From Acanthochlamys bracteata (lineage: Eukaryota > Streptophyta > Magnoliopsida > Pandanales > Velloziaceae): a stretch of 64,000 nucleotides of DNA. Made by a program: the position numbers and the translations under genes. The notes below the pieces were generated by a model, which worked only from the letters and a program-made list of their open reading frames with translations, searched no databases and was not told where the DNA came from. Shown piece by piece: positions 42,145 through 55,311 of this stretch; the stretch's first letter is position 1, and the number at the start of each line of letters is the position of its first letter. The stretch covers positions 1,674,001 to 1,738,000 of the forward strand of contig CM034138.1 of NCBI GenBank assembly GCA_019914995.1, read 5' to 3'.

Positions 42145-44656
42145 TTATTCACTGTCTGAGGCATTGCCTGAATCTATGTTCATTGAGGAGGCACCAGTCT
42201 TGTACTCATCCATGGCTTTCCTTATATAACTCTTAGCGTCTCCCTGCACCATGGATTCATAAGGTTTTTCCTCAGCTGTGACAAAAAAAGTCACAACCAA
42301 TTAGCCATTGGACAAGCTAGCATGATTTCTCTAGTAGAACAATTCACTAAATGCTTCATAGGCAAGCACTGGATCAAGCAGGTATATTTTTTTTATCTTT
42401 GTCTCACAAAATTGTCTCAGAGAGAATGGTACTTTACGCAGGCCAGAAGCAGTATAACTTTTTGGAAAATAAACTAGAGAGAGGAGGGGAAAAAACCCTC
42501 CGCTATCACAAAGAGTGGTGGATACCTGACATTTTCTTCCACCTGTCACCAATGGCTCTCCAAACATCAGTGAAAGACATTCCCGGTTTATTCTTTTTCA
42601 GGTTCTGCAAAAACCAGAAAAGAAGAGTCACTTGTTTGAAAAGAAAAGAACACAAGCACTCAACAATTCACATTAGAAACAAAGTGGAGGATATTATAAG
42701 TAATGCATGTGCAAAAATGAGAGAATCTATCCAAATCTTCAACTCCTGCATTACCTCTCTTTCAGCATTAGAGAAGAACATGAAACCTGACATCGCCCTT
42801 TTCGGTGCATTAGGGATCCTCCTCCTTCTTTTGCCTTCTCTTCTTTGAACCTTCTTCACTGCACCTTTGGTTTTCTTCTTAGATGATGCTTTACTCAAAG
42901 ATTCCTTCTTACAATCCTTCTTGATAGAGCTCTGAGTAGGCAAAGGTAACACTTGAGAACATAAATCTCACAACCCAGCTGCTGAGGCTAACTATGCAAT
43001 CAAATATAAATAAGACATGGATATTTTATTCCTCTTTCCTGCTTCAAATTATGACTTTTGAAGCAAATTAATGACAGAATGGTAGTTTGAGTTTAGAAAC
43101 AAAATAAGTTTGCATCTGTACTTCTTTTTTATTTCTCCACTTTCACTGACATCCGATTTCTCTTCATCAGAGTTATCTTTTGGAGATCAGCCATCATCCT
43201 TTGCAGCAACAAAATCTTCATCCTACAAGGAAAAGCTTATCACGTCTGTGCTTCATGCCACTAAACATATAGCAGAGAAAGGGTAAAGGAACTACACCTC
43301 TTCATCACCACCTCAGTTTCAGCTGCATTTTGATTTGCTCAAGATGTGGGTCAACAGCATCATCATCAGTGCTTTCCAAAACAGCTGCAACACTGTCTGT
43401 AGTTTGCCTCCATCTCCAAGAGTCATAATCTTCAAGCCCTTTCCACTCCAGAAACATAGAGAAGGCTAGTGCTGGATAATAAATTCCCTAAAGAGTCTCA
43501 GATTCAAGCAGAAACAGCATACTTACAAAATGAAAAAGAAACATTCCAAGTTTTCACACTTTTCAAGAGGCAGATTCTTTCTTAAGAAGCATTATTCTCA
43601 TAAATCTTTCTATCAGACGGATATTTCTTTTCAATCAAGGATCCAAGTGGTTTACAGTTAAAGATTACCACCAACATTCTCATTTACAGCCTCTATTCAT
43701 GGACTGCATCTTTGAACAAGTAGAACAAAAGGTAGGATGGAAGCTAATAGAATAAACAAAAAAATAATCAAAGTAGAGAAGCAAGTCTTAAATGCCTCAC
43801 TTGCTCTAGCAAAACAAATGAACTTGTGAAGTCAATTCATCTTTCAACCTCATTCCATGCTCAAAGCTCCTGGGAACTTTCATCCAGGTTAAGCTGACAA
43901 TATTATTGTTTTCTACTTCAGCTATCTTCCCACCACCCTGCTTCTTTCATGCAAAGTGCACCTTCAATTGTCCCGGATTCTACAACCATCTCAGCAAGAA
44001 GAAAAGAAGTTAGCTAAGACAAGTCTTCTGATACTCCATCACTGAATGCAAACTAACTCTATCTATTTACTCACCATAAAAACAGCGAATTGGAAATAGT
44101 TACAGCAAATCCTAGTGCCCTGAAGAAGTTCCTTTTAGCAAAATCGAGTCTTCCTAATTCAAAGAGATAATGCAGTAAACAAAACTATTGATTGATCTCC
44201 ATTTTTGTGGCGAGTAAACTGAGTTTGCTATTAAACAACAAATCCTTATATGTTTTCTAGTATTCACATTATTTTCACAAAACACATGAGTCTCTACACT
44301 TGTGTTTTCCAACTACAGGATCTACATTTGAATATAAACCAACGTAATAAAACAAAAGATTTTAAGAGAATCACACAGCCACCCTTTATGTCTTTACAGT
44401 TTACAAACAATTGCATCTTGCATTCTCCAACGAAACTTATTATAGCATACCCCAAACCATAAAGTTTACATCCTTACGCCACTAAGACTGACGAACCAAT
44501 TAGAAACTCTAAAGATGACTCAATCTAATATTCAAACTGAAATTTTAACATCAAAAAATTCCGATATCAAGGGAAATATGCAAAGAAAGATTGAAACTCT
44601 ACTGCTCCTCCACGGGCCCGGAGAGAGAAACCGTTGAACACGTCTCCCTCCATCAT
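42145..44656 (-). pseudogene. Pseudogene of SSRP1 (FACT histone-chaperone subunit)
   Basis: The first exon begins at ATG 44,656: MMEGDVFNGFSLRARGGA, cf. SSRP1 MADGHLFNNISLGGRGGT. The next piece starts after an AG near 43,976: NPGQLKVH, then, after lost sequence, KQGGGKIAEVENNNIVSLTWMKVP. Then a jump to KGLKIMTLGDGG, VAAVLESTDDDAVDPHLEQIK (~43,450-43,330), DEDFVAAKDDG with a stop, then SPKDNSDEEKSDVSESG, a Lys-rich stretch, and the HMG box: IPNAPKRAMSGFMFFSNAERE (42,837-42,757), NLKKNKPGMSFTDVWRAIGDRWKKMS, AEEKPYESM, ending ASDSE-stop at 42,145. Introns are kept, so it is a decayed gene copy, not a retrocopy. Nearly all of the central dimerisation and middle domains are missing. The HMG part is still open and spliceable; an HMG-only transcript cannot be excluded. 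Confidence 0.75.
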
Positions 44657-46383
44657 TGGTCAATCAATCGATTGATCGATTAGCTCCGGCGAACAACTAG
44701 CTCACCCGCGAATTCCATCGCTTCACCGCAGATATTTTATTATTTATTAGTTAGTTTCTACTGTTTGCAAATCACAATTTGCCAAGTGTTCGAATTTGTT
44801 TTGTCCCCGCCAAACTCGTTGATGTCGCTTCTCTTAAACTGTTCCAACGGACAAAACTTCATGATTCATCTATGTAAAATTATTGGTTGGAACTTTTTAA
44901 TTAAAATAAAGGTGAAGGAACAGTATTGTACTGCTAAGGTTGCTTTACCTTGTTCTACACTTACAAGAGCAAGGAGCAAGAAACTATACGCTAAACATAA
45001 GAGAGGTTATTTCAAATTTCTTTAAATATCACCTTGTTTATTGTTCTTGATCTTTTGAGATGGAACTATTATCTTTGCTTTATAGAAATCTTTCTTCTTT
45101 TTTGTTGATCAAGCTGGTTTTAGCACATGGTTTTTAAGTAGTTTCATAGCAGTTTAGGTACTATCGATTTCGCATCGTGTGCTTTCCTCAAGAATTACAG
45201 ATCTGTTGTTTTTGTTAAACTAAAAGTTGGTAAGGAGAGTAAAGAAGAAGTTTTGTTCTGTCACTTTATTTAAGTGGTCATGTTATCACAACTTGTATTT
45301 TTATATTCTTATTGGATGTAGATTATATGGCAATTTCATCTTTTTCTTATTACCCATTTGATTCAAGATTTTTTAGATAATCTCAAGTTATGTGTGAGTG
45401 TGATTGAAGTCTACTACCTAATTTATTACTTAGTGTAGTCTTTTCTGCTATTGCTCTGTAGTTTCCTTGCATTGACTTTTGAATTAGATATGGTGTATCC
45501 ATGAATTGATGTATTCAAAATGTTTGTGGCGTGAGCAACGCCGTAGTTCTGTAGCCCCAAAAGATCTTTTGAAGAAATACTGCCTTGAAGTTGACGTTGA
45601 TGTTATCCATTATGAATTTTAAAGTGTTTTTATTTACAGACTGGCTTCGACTTTTGCTGGTATGTAGGGTTGAAAAGCAAAGAGCTAACTCAGGAAATGC
45701 ATATCTTTAGCTCTTAAGGGAAGCTGTGCATACAATCCTAACCGGCAATATCGGTATGTTTTACTGTTCTAAAGCTTCCCGTTGCATTTCACTTTCAATA
45801 AGCTCTTTCCGTTCATTTTCCTTGAATACATCATGTAGCTTCAAGTCAGAATAATCCCTACGTTTGCAAGCTATGATGTTTATTTTTGGAAGCTTCAGCA
45901 ATGTCTTTCTGTGAAGTCTGTGAAGGCCTTTGCTGCTACCTGCCTATAAATATGTCATAGCTTGATTCAGTTGTCATCCTCTCTTACAGTGTTTTATATG
46001 TCGTAGTTCGGATTTTTATCACCACTTTCTTGTTTGGTTATACAGTCAATAGTAAGTGTTCATACAGCTTCTTCTTCTTTTTTTTTTTCTCTCTCTCTTA
46101 GTTGAAATGGATTTGATGATAGGATGATGCCTTTCTAATTTTGCAACTGCCTGGAGTTGCTTCCCTGTTAGTATTATCTGTTTTGATGAATGATTTTGAA
46201 CATTATTTGAACACCTTTGACAAAGATCAGGATATCTTTGTCAGATTTGCAGGAAGAAATTCATCAAAACTTTCATATAAGTATCTATCGTTTCAAAAAA
46301 CTGGAAGCAGTTTCTTCTTGTGATGATGATTCTGAATGTTGGCATACAATTACAGGACGTATCTGCATACAGGAGAATACACC
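44657..46383 (+). promoter_or_regulatory. Head-to-head intergenic region and leader of the HIR gene
   Basis: Lies between the SSRP1-like pseudogene (-) and the HIR gene (+), so it may have been a shared promoter. The HIR leader has at least one intron: an AG acceptor at 46,354-46,355 precedes a 28-nt leader segment before ATG 46,384. Earlier intron borders could not be fixed. A run of inverted 'atcgatt' words is at 44,665-44,682. The reading frames here have no recognisable product. Confidence 0.4.
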
Positions 46384-48049
46384 ATGGGACAAGCCCTTTG
46401 CTGTGTGATGGTGGAGCAATCTACTGTAGCAATCAAAGAAGGCTTTGGGAAATTTGAAGATGTTCTTGAACCAGGATGCCATTGTCTTCCATGGATATTT
46501 GGTCGTAAAATAGCTGGTCATCTGTCTCTGCGATTGCAGCAGCTGGATGTGCGCTGTGAGACAAAGACAAAGGTTTGCCTCTCTCCACCTAGATATACTC
46601 TTAATGCTTGTAATAGACATCTGGTGATTTGGTGTATCTCACCAAAGCTAGTAACCTTATGTTTTGATCAATAGCTCAAGCTCCACTGGTTAGGAACACC
46701 TTTTTGTTAGTCTTAGAATTTTTCATACAGTTGCAGAAGAAAAGAATTTGTAACAGCCAATTTATGAATCGTCTTTAAAGATGTCGTGAGAAGTGTTATA
46801 TGGCAGAAACAAATTCTTGGATTTTTCTTGTCATATTTTAGATTTTCTTATTGAAGTTCCATGTAGCTGACACCCCATTGTGGACTGAAGGCTTAGTGGA
46901 TGTTGGTTTTGTTGTTATTCCTTAAAGCTCTTCTTTCCATTTTTATAAGCCTTGTACATTCGACATTCCTTTAAGAAGTCTGATGATACTCTATGGCTGA
47001 AGTACTGAAGTTTCCGGTCTACTATTTGTGCTTCCTGCAGGACAACGTTTTTGTAAACGTTGTTGCCTCTGTGCAGTACCGTGCTCTAGCTGACAAAGCA
47101 AGCGAAGCATTTTATAAGCTGAGCAACACAAGAACTCAAATTCAAGCTTATGTTTTTGATGGTATGCATTCAGAATAAACTCGAATCTTGACTGCCTCTG
47201 TAATTGATGCAGCAATTTAGTCAAGTTTGGGATACTGAAAGTGCCATGTTCATTTATTTTGCAGTCCATGTGTATATTTATGAGAACATACATACAGTTT
47301 GTCCATGAGTCTAACTTTCGTGCTACTTCTTTTCAGTGATCAGAGCAAGTGTTCCAAAGCTCAACCTGGATGATGTATTTGAGCAGAAGAATGGAATCGC
47401 AAAAGCCGTAGAGGAGGAGCTTGAAAAGGCAATGTCTGCATATGGATACGAAATTGTCCAGACACTCATAGTCGACATTGAGCCCGATGAGCATGTCAAG
47501 CGTGCCATGAATGAAATTAATGCAGGTAGCTTTAAATCTCTTAGAATGTGCTAATGAATGTGATCAAGATTATACCCGAAATTCATATTCCTTGAAGAAA
47601 TTTACTCACCTGCAATTCACATTCTTTAAAAGAGATCTTCTCAGCTCCTGCTTGTCTCAAATAAGTCTTTCTTTTATGTTATTTTTTCAGCTGCTAGACT
47701 CAGGGTTGCTGCAAATGAAAAGGCAGAAGCTGAGAAGATTATCCAGATCAAGCGAGCTGAGGGTGAGGCTGAATCCAAGTATCTTTCTGGACTAGGAATT
47801 GCTCGTCAGCGTCAGGCAATTGTTGATGGTCTCAGAGACAGCGTGCTTGGATTCTCAGTTAATGTACCAGGAACAACTGCAAAAGATGTCATGGATATGG
47901 TTCTGGTCACACAATACTTCGACACAATGAAGGAGATCGGTGCAGCATCCAAGTCTTCTGCTGTTTTCATTCCGCATGGCCCTGGTGCTGTTCGTGATGT
48001 TGCTGAACAGATACGAAATGGATTGCTTCAAGCAACTGCCGAGCACTAA
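46384..48049 (+). CDS. Hypersensitive-induced reaction (HIR) protein, SPFH/stomatin family
   Basis: Four coding exons: 46,384-46,572, 47,041-47,161, 47,337-47,525 and 47,691-48,049, giving 285 residues, the family norm. MGQALCC at the N-terminus offers Gly2 for myristoylation and Cys6/Cys7 for acylation, which anchor HIR proteins in plasma-membrane microdomains. The SPFH/PHB core runs from [22 protein letters not shown] through [32 protein letters not shown] and [19 protein letters not shown] to [19 protein letters not shown]. The C-terminal half has the coiled region [20 protein letters not shown] and the conserved [20 protein letters not shown] and [25 protein letters not shown] proteins oligomerise and associate with resistance proteins such as RPS2 and with LRR proteins in cell-death responses. 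Intact. A broken relative lies at 57.5-59.4 kb on the other strand. Confidence 0.93.
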
Positions 48050-49337
48050 AATCCATTCTTAAAAATGAGCCCTACCTCAAATTCGGTAGATATGTATGTA
48101 TAGGTGAAATCAAGTTTGAAGCTATGAACAAGAAGATTGCCAGTGTGAATATTTGCAAAATAAGATTTGATTCTCTGACTGCATTGGTAGAGCTTTGTGA
48201 CGTGATACAATTGCTTGTGTTTAGGCAGCATAAATTGCAAGGTATTTGATTGTCGATAGTTTAACATTAAAACCGCAGATGCAGAAGCACTCTGAATTCA
48301 AGGAACTTAACAAAAGAGTTAACTAGATCTTCAGCCTTCTTAAGTAGGCTCTTTTAGAATCTAAAATGGCGATGTGGTCTTAACGAAGAACACGTTTGTT
48401 ACAGACGAAGCAAAATGGCGAGAAGTAAAGGAGGCCAGGCATCGAGCGATGCAGGTTTGTGAAACGAGTGCCTTCGGCATCTTCCGCATCTGGTCTCCCA
48501 CCTTGTATTTTCCAAAGCACAACATCCGCCATCATGTTTGCTTTCCCCTGCTGCTGCTGCCGTTATCGGTGAAGATAGATTATGGTGAAGACAGGAATAT
48601 CAAAGGGTTGCTCCACAACTGCAATATATATGTTCAGCGATGATACATTGATCAGATCAGTTGCGCTTGTACGAGGAAGACTGGCTAAAATTTATTCCTT
48701 GAAAGATGGTTTTGGCAAGGACGAGGACGTGGTGCAGATGTTAGTTTTCTGCTTAAAATTTCTCAAGTATGTGATTGCTGTTGCTATTTGTACCGTCTTG
48801 TTTCTTGCGCAGCGCACTTTGTTGTTTATGTTACGAGGCTTATTTTCCGCCGATGTGCCTTCTGGCTAGCGATCTAACCTGCACCACCTAATGATGTTGA
48901 GGTTGCTGCTATCACGATACGATTTGTAACAAGACGTTGCTTGTGGCGGTGTGATGATTATGATGATATAGAGGGTAAGCAATTTACATGGCAGACCAGC
49001 AGACTAACATTATACAAATATAGAAACTCACTAACTCAACGATGCACAAGCATTTGGATTTGAGCCTGTTGCTAAGGGTAAATCCAAGAAAGACTAAACA
49101 TAACTAGTGGCCAATTTTATTCCTCCAAGCAGAGACAAGTACTGAGGTTCAAAATGTCACCTAATATTATTCATTCATAATGCAAGTTCAAAATGTGATA
49201 GGCAACTGCTGCCAAAAACACAGAAATCACAAACTAGCAGTCTCGAAAGGAAAATAAACAAAAGTTGCCTTCATGAATTTTGGTCTCAAAGTATCTCATT
49301 CCAAAATCCGAAACTCTACTATCTCAACATTTTAAAT
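48050..49337. other. Spacer between HIR and VDAC genes
   Basis: 48,050-48,330 is HIR 3' flank. 48,370-48,880 is less A/T-rich and holds the frame described separately at 48,582. 48,900-49,337 is VDAC 3' flank. Confidence 0.4.
48582..48869 (+). CDS. Possible small membrane protein, unrecognised
   Basis: A 95-codon frame from an ATG at 48,582. The first part is polar (DDTLIRSVALVRGRLAKIY, DGFGKDEDVV); residues ~57-85 form a hydrophobic stretch (VIAVAICTVLFLAQ) that could span a membrane. A second possible coding start lies upstream at 48,414 (MARSKGGQASSDA) before a GT, so a spliced gene with both parts is conceivable, but no join could be supported. I do not recognise a family. It could also be a decayed gene. 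Confidence 0.25.
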   Translation: MVKTGISKGCSTTAIYMFSDDTLIRSVALVRGRLAKIYSLKDGFGKDEDVVQMLVFCLKFLKYVIAVAICTVLFLAQRTLLFMLRGLFSADVPSG

Positions 49338-52300
49338 TCAAGGTTTGAGCACCAATGACAGGCCGACCTTGGAACTCTTCTCAATGGCTTTCGTGTCCAC
49401 CTCAGTCGACAAGGTGATGAACGACTTGGGCCTCCATTCATGCTGGATGAGAGCGCTAGCCCTGCCATAGTTGTTGATCCGTGCCTTGACAAGTGTTATT
49501 GGATCAACAGCATGCTGGGTCCCAAAAGTCAGCGTGTTCTCATTGCTTGAGAAGCTATGTGTAAGCTCAGCACCAACTGCTGTACTGGACAGTGGACTAA
49601 CCAAGTGGTAGTAAGATGCACTAAGGCTATCTCCTTTGTCGTTCCTGGTTTGAAAAGCCATAAGCCAATCAAATTCATAAAATTTTGGCTGATTCAAATA
49701 ATACAGAAAAGTTCCCAATTAATTATAGATGGACAGAATTGTATACTCACACAGTCATGGAGGCAATGAGGTCAGCATTAGTAACACTCACACCAGCATT
49801 GCACTTGGTGAAGTTACCAGATGCAGTATCAAAAGACACATCAGCACCGAGAGAGACAAGATTTGTACCAATAACACCAGAGAAGTTCACAATGGGGTTT
49901 GCAGTTAAACCAAAGCCTGCAGTGATGCCAGCATAATCATGCAAGTACTGAAGCTCGACCTGAGATCACAAGTAAAGGGGAAAAGCAGACTATGTCATGA
50001 TTAAGGTAATTCCTAGAATAGAAGCTACGAAAATATATGAGAAAGTTGTCAAATGCCAATACCTTCCCAGACTTCTGGTCTGGAACGACAAAGCTCAATA
50101 TGGACCTCAATCCAGGGGTAAGGCCATCAACTGTAACCATTGTTGACACCTAGAAACAAAGAATAAGAATTTGAAACAATATCTATTTAAAAATATGTAA
50201 ACATATGAGATACCTATGCTTCTCTCACATAACTACCAAAACAGACTGAGCAGTTATACGCATTCAATAAACTTGGAAGCAAATCAAAATATTTACCTAT
50301 TTACGCAGAGGAAACATTATTCTGATATTTCAGAACAAGGTTATTAAAACAAAAAGGGTAGAATAGTGGATAACAGATAAAAGCAACGGAAAGCTACAGC
50401 AATTCGAGCTAAAAGGTTCTGATTTGATGGCGTATACAAAGGTATCATGCCATTGCAGAAACAAATGATGGAAGCAAGCATAATGAATAAAAACAGTTGC
50501 TTGTATATCTATTAAACACAATGCCAAATACAGTGAAGCATGAGCCTCAAATCAATATCAACATTATTAAGCAAAGCTAGAAACCACATGGAGATGTACA
50601 CAGACAACTAACGGGTATCGCTACCAAAGTAAGCAGCTGCTAAGAGGACAAAGTTGCCAAAAAATGTGACAGGCAAGATGGGATAGAGAGTTCCTGCACA
50701 TAACAACTAGAAAAAGTAACACATATACATAGGAATTCTGAATTAGAGTGAATAACAGAACATCATCATCTTGCATGCAAGTTATTTGACACCTTTTTTA
50801 CTAGAAGCTTGTCATTGCTTTTGACGGGGATACATATATATACAAGAAAAACTCATTATAAGAGATCAGAAAGTTGGCGTTTCTGTGCATGAAAAAACTA
50901 TCTGCTGTTAATTATAAACGATCAAGATCAATGAAAACCTAAGCAGAAACTAATCATAAGGAAACTTGCTTCATTGTAGAATGCATAAATGAAAGAATGA
51001 CCAGATGGATGATTGCATAAATGCTATACCTCAAGCTAATCTCACATGGCAACAACTATGCAACATTAGGCACTAAGATTTTCAGGCCACTCATCAAGTT
51101 GAATGATGTAAGAAGAATAGAGATAGTTGCTGGCTGATTGCTTTTGCAGAAACCACATACATATAACTAATAGAAATGATTAGATAGGAACGCACTACAC
51201 AGACACCTCTGGTTTGTAAATATTGAAACTACACAGCTTCATCCAACTTTGGTGACTCATAAAGCTATGATAACTGAAAAAATGAAAGGAAAGCCATAAT
51301 GGGAGTAACTTTTGACATGTCTTACACTGGAATCAGAATTTGCCTTGAGGTCCACCGTGACATTCTTGTTCTTCAACTGAGACAATATCTCACCCAGAAT
51401 CACTTCATTCTTCTTTGTTCCTGAAGCAGAAATTGCCTGTAAAGGAAAAGATAAACCGTCACTGTATACTTCTAAATAACAAAAGACAACTAAATAGCAG
51501 CACAAATGATGGTACATAAAGTAGATTGATATAAAGCGTAAACTAATTACAGACATCTGCCACGTGTCTGGTGCATTTCTTATTGGGGCTTCTTTTCTTA
51601 AAGAAAACATGAAATTGATATATCAAATAACTTAAACAAAAGTGTAAATGTCACTGAAATGAAGCTGCAAACAAGTAATGCTTTAGTAGTCTCATCTGTT
51701 TCACATTCTAACGAGGAAAATACTTCCCGACATGTCACAATCAAGTATCTGGAACACATGCTATATACAGGGCATCAGGTCCAACACATTGGAACATTTC
51801 AAAAACAACAACTTAAAAATCGCATCAGTTAAGGGAGAAGAAGGAAGAACATAAAATGCAAGAGTGGCAAACCACTTTCCAGATATGCTTAGGACGGCAA
51901 GATCTGTGTCCTAGACATAAAATGGTCAGGTAATCAACTTTGTTTGGAAGTGGATCAAGCTAGGTGATACATGTTTAGTCAGTAAGAAGTATCACAAGGT
52001 TCCTCAAAATAGCAAGTACCACAAAGCTTCAAGTAGGGATTTATGGATAGTGTCTTGGAAAGAGTATGAAGACAAAGCAGGTAAATTGATTTGAGACTGA
52101 CAGATGTGATTCTAGAGTAGTACAATGTCTAGTTGAAAAGTTTGAAGTCAGCACCAACTTATAGTAAGAGATTCTCCGATGTTGTAGAAACTCCTTTGTG
52201 AACTAATAACATCATTATGCAGACAATACATTCTTAGTTGCAAAGTATAACCACAAAAATCTGGAAACAGAAAATCAAGAGATTCTCATCCACAAAATCC

Positions 52301-53040
52301 TCAAACATATAAAGTTGTCATTTTACAGTAAATAGGCCGATTTACATAAACTGCACAAATATAAAAATATACAAGCCATAAGTTGAAATTAGTGCCTCAA
52401 TAGATACAAAAATGCATCATCAATTGCTCCTACAGAATATCGAACCACCTAAATTATTATAATGTACAAAATGCATAAATGAACCTATATGTTGAATAAC
52501 CCCAGATGCTAGATTTGGGGATATCCAAACCAACGAATATAATAACAAGCACTATGTGCATAAGATCGATTAGAAACAATGCTCAGTTAACACCCACAAA
52601 ATCTCCAATGCAGCACCATGCTAGGTCGCTTCTACGGCTAATCTACCGCTAACAATCAATATAACGGTACAGAAAGCACCAACAGAACACAAAATATTAA
52701 ACTACTAAAACTACCAGCACAGCATCATTATATAAACAGGATTCAGATATCCTGAAAAATGTAATCAAAGTCAAATCCAAAAGTCGAGTACAGACTGGAA
52801 AAACAAACACTAGCAGATCACTCACCACTCCGTTGGGGGTATAAGTAGTGATTACAAACTTCTGATCAGTGTGATAATCCCTGTAGAGAAGATCTATCAC
52901 AAAAAGAAAAGAAAAAATCAGGGAAAAAACAAAACGACCAATCGAAATGCGTACGACCGATAATCAGAGAACAAACTGCATTAAATGAATATAAAACCTC
53001 TGGCCTTCTTCCCAATATCAGCGTAGAGACCTGGACCCAT
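49338..53040 (-). CDS. Voltage-dependent anion channel (mitochondrial outer-membrane porin)
   Basis: Six exons: 53,040-52,998, 52,893-52,826, 51,436-51,326, 50,149-50,063, 49,959-49,751 and 49,644-49,338, giving 274 residues (plant VDACs are ~275). Begins [21 protein letters not shown], the amphipathic N-terminal helix, followed by the strand-rich barrel: [99 protein letters not shown] and the C-terminal [14 protein letters not shown] to LSLVLKP. It lets metabolites and ions cross the outer membrane. Alternating hydrophobic/polar residues throughout fit a 19-strand barrel. All introns are GT-AG; intron 2 is the longest (about 1.4 kb). The gene is intact. Which VDAC paralogue it is cannot be decided. 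Confidence 0.95.
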
Positions 53041-53146
53041 TTCTCGATCGAGATCGCAGAACACACAGCTAGCGAACGAGGTTGAAAGAGAGCTGTGAAC
53101 AATTCTTGGAGAGCAAAATGTGCCTAACAGAGAAGGGGACTGGGAA

Positions 53147-53152
53147 TTTATA
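53147..53152 (-). promoter_or_regulatory. TATA box of the VDAC gene
   Basis: Minus-strand TATAAA (in CTATAAATTCCC), about 107 nt upstream of the ATG, leaving a leader of some 75 nt that includes a pyrimidine-rich segment. Confidence 0.5.
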
Positions 53153-53159
53153 GAGGGTT

Positions 53160-55300
53160 AAAAGAACCCTAGTTACTCGATTTTGTAAAACTTTCATGGC
53201 AACATCGGCCACAATCAATTTCTTATCAACATTACAAGTCCAAAAGCTGAGCGTTTTATCTATTGAATATCTTAGTGGAATGATATTACTATTAAGTGGG
53301 GCCTGATTTCAATTTAGTTTTATTAATTTTTTTTTTGGGGAAGAATAATAATAGAAACTTTTCTTAATGCATCGTTTGGATTGTGGTTATTGATGGTGAA
53401 TGGTGGTGATAGCGAAGCATTTGATCATATTAACTATGTTTGTTTTTATTTCATTAATAAAAAAAAAGAAATAATGATGGTAAAATTATAGTGAAATGAT
53501 GGTAAAATATGTACCCACTTGATTAGTGGATACAGATGGTGACAAAAAAGGTAGCAAAATTGCTTCTCTTTTGTCTTTTTATTTTTTATTTATTTAATAT
53601 TTATTTTAGTTAGATCTCTATTATTTTTTATTATAATAATTTATAATTTTACATTTATTTAATTTTAGTTGGTAAAAAAAATAATAAAACTATATGATCA
53701 ATTTTATTAATTTTGAAATTTTATTTAATTCTGTTAAATTATATCAAACATTTATAAAAAATTAAATTAATCTAAAAGTTATATTAATCAAGTTAGTTTA
53801 AAGTTATATTAATATAATGAAAAAAATATTTGAGTCTTTTATAAAAAATTTACTTTCGTTACACATTCATTTATCTGTCTATAAATCTAGTTTGTTTATT
53901 ATCCTTACTATATATCTAAATATTATAAAGTTAAGTAGTTATAATTTTCTATCTGTCATCTTATTATTTTTCAAATCCATGCTATTATTCTTATTTCTTA
54001 ACTATGTATCCAAACATACCCTAAGAATAAATAGAAGGATAGCAGAATCACTAGGTGAACCTAAGTGCGGTTTACTATCAGTTTCTCAGATCAAAATATG
54101 AGTTTCAGTTAATTTTTATATTTATTTTACAACTTAAATTATTTTAATAATAAATTAATTTTATTAATTTATTTTTTAGAATTTATTTTATAAAATAAGT
54201 ATGTCTTAAATTGCCAAATCAGATGAAAAGAAAGCACGATGTTTTCAAAAAAATAGATCAATATTTTAGAAAATTATAATTTTTTTTGTTTGATCTACAT
54301 ACTTTACTTTAATAAATTTTTGTATTGCTGAAATTAATAAACAAAGATATTGTATAAATAAAGATAAACACAACAAAAGGTAATTTAAATAAGAAACTTA
54401 CAAATTCTGAAAGGGTACTTTTTAATAGTTTAATGAACGGTATGACTAACCATTTCTTTATTAAGGACATAAATCAAAATGACCTTAACGTGAGCTAATC
54501 GAGGGCCAACGCAGTTCAATAAAAGCCTAATTTCCAACAGAATTTTAAGGCTCGGCCCAAGTTCATCCAGTCCACAACTTAAAGAGGTCCAATTTGGTTT
54601 GTAGGGTGACGTTCAATCGCATGGAATCAATATCAAAACAAAATTTCGCTCTCATGTATAGCAATTGCGAATATATGGTATAGTGAACGAATTGGTATAT
54701 TATGCAACGGTGTCATTGTAGCACTTCTCTGAACCGCGGATTTCATAAGCTCTAAGGTCAGCAACAGCTAAAAACGCGAACAAACATGGCAAGGATACAT
54801 ACAAATCCCGGTAGTTTGGGACTAAAAACGTTTGTTGTTGTTGTTGTTGTTGTTGTGAATGATCCACATACGTATGATCAATCTCATAGTGAAGGAAGAG
54901 AAAGGAAAGAAATTAAACACTTGGCCTAGAGATTAGGGAGATGTTCCTCCGAGATTTGATCTCGACCTTTCCATGAGACTTGTGGGCTCTCTTGTTTCTC
55001 GCTGCAAACACTTCATTCTGAATCCTCAATTGAAGAAATTGCAACCCGTATAATTTTCTTAAATCATCTATAAATTTGGACTCTTATTAGAAACTCTTAA
55101 TAGCTCATGCTTAAATACAACTCATTCGATTTTGAAGAACATTAAAGTAAAGGTTTGTATCGCTGTTTTACTCTTGAATGTATTAATTAGTGGTTGTTGA
55201 TGTAAAAGATCTAGTGTATTATGCTGCAATAGTTTTTCATGCCAAGAAATACGTACTTTTTAAATTTGATTGAATCTTGTATTTTTCATGCAATTTTGTT
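53160..55300. other. A/T-rich spacer with a MITE-like block and a (TTG)n tail
   Basis: 53,364-54,022 has inverted ends of the form CTTAATGCATCGTTTGGAT and CTTAGGGTATGTTTGGAT around A/T-rich DNA, a probable MITE. 54,640-54,857 ends in 'tagtttgggactaaaaacg' plus seven TTG units, the usual 3' end of a plant retroposon like the one in RPS14 intron 1. 54,870-55,300 is leader DNA of the next gene. Confidence 0.45.
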
Positions 55301-55311
55301 TTGCAGAAGTA

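Noticed and set aside
46993-47293. Frames over HIR exon 2 on both strands
   Set aside because: They read through introns of the HIR gene or its complement.
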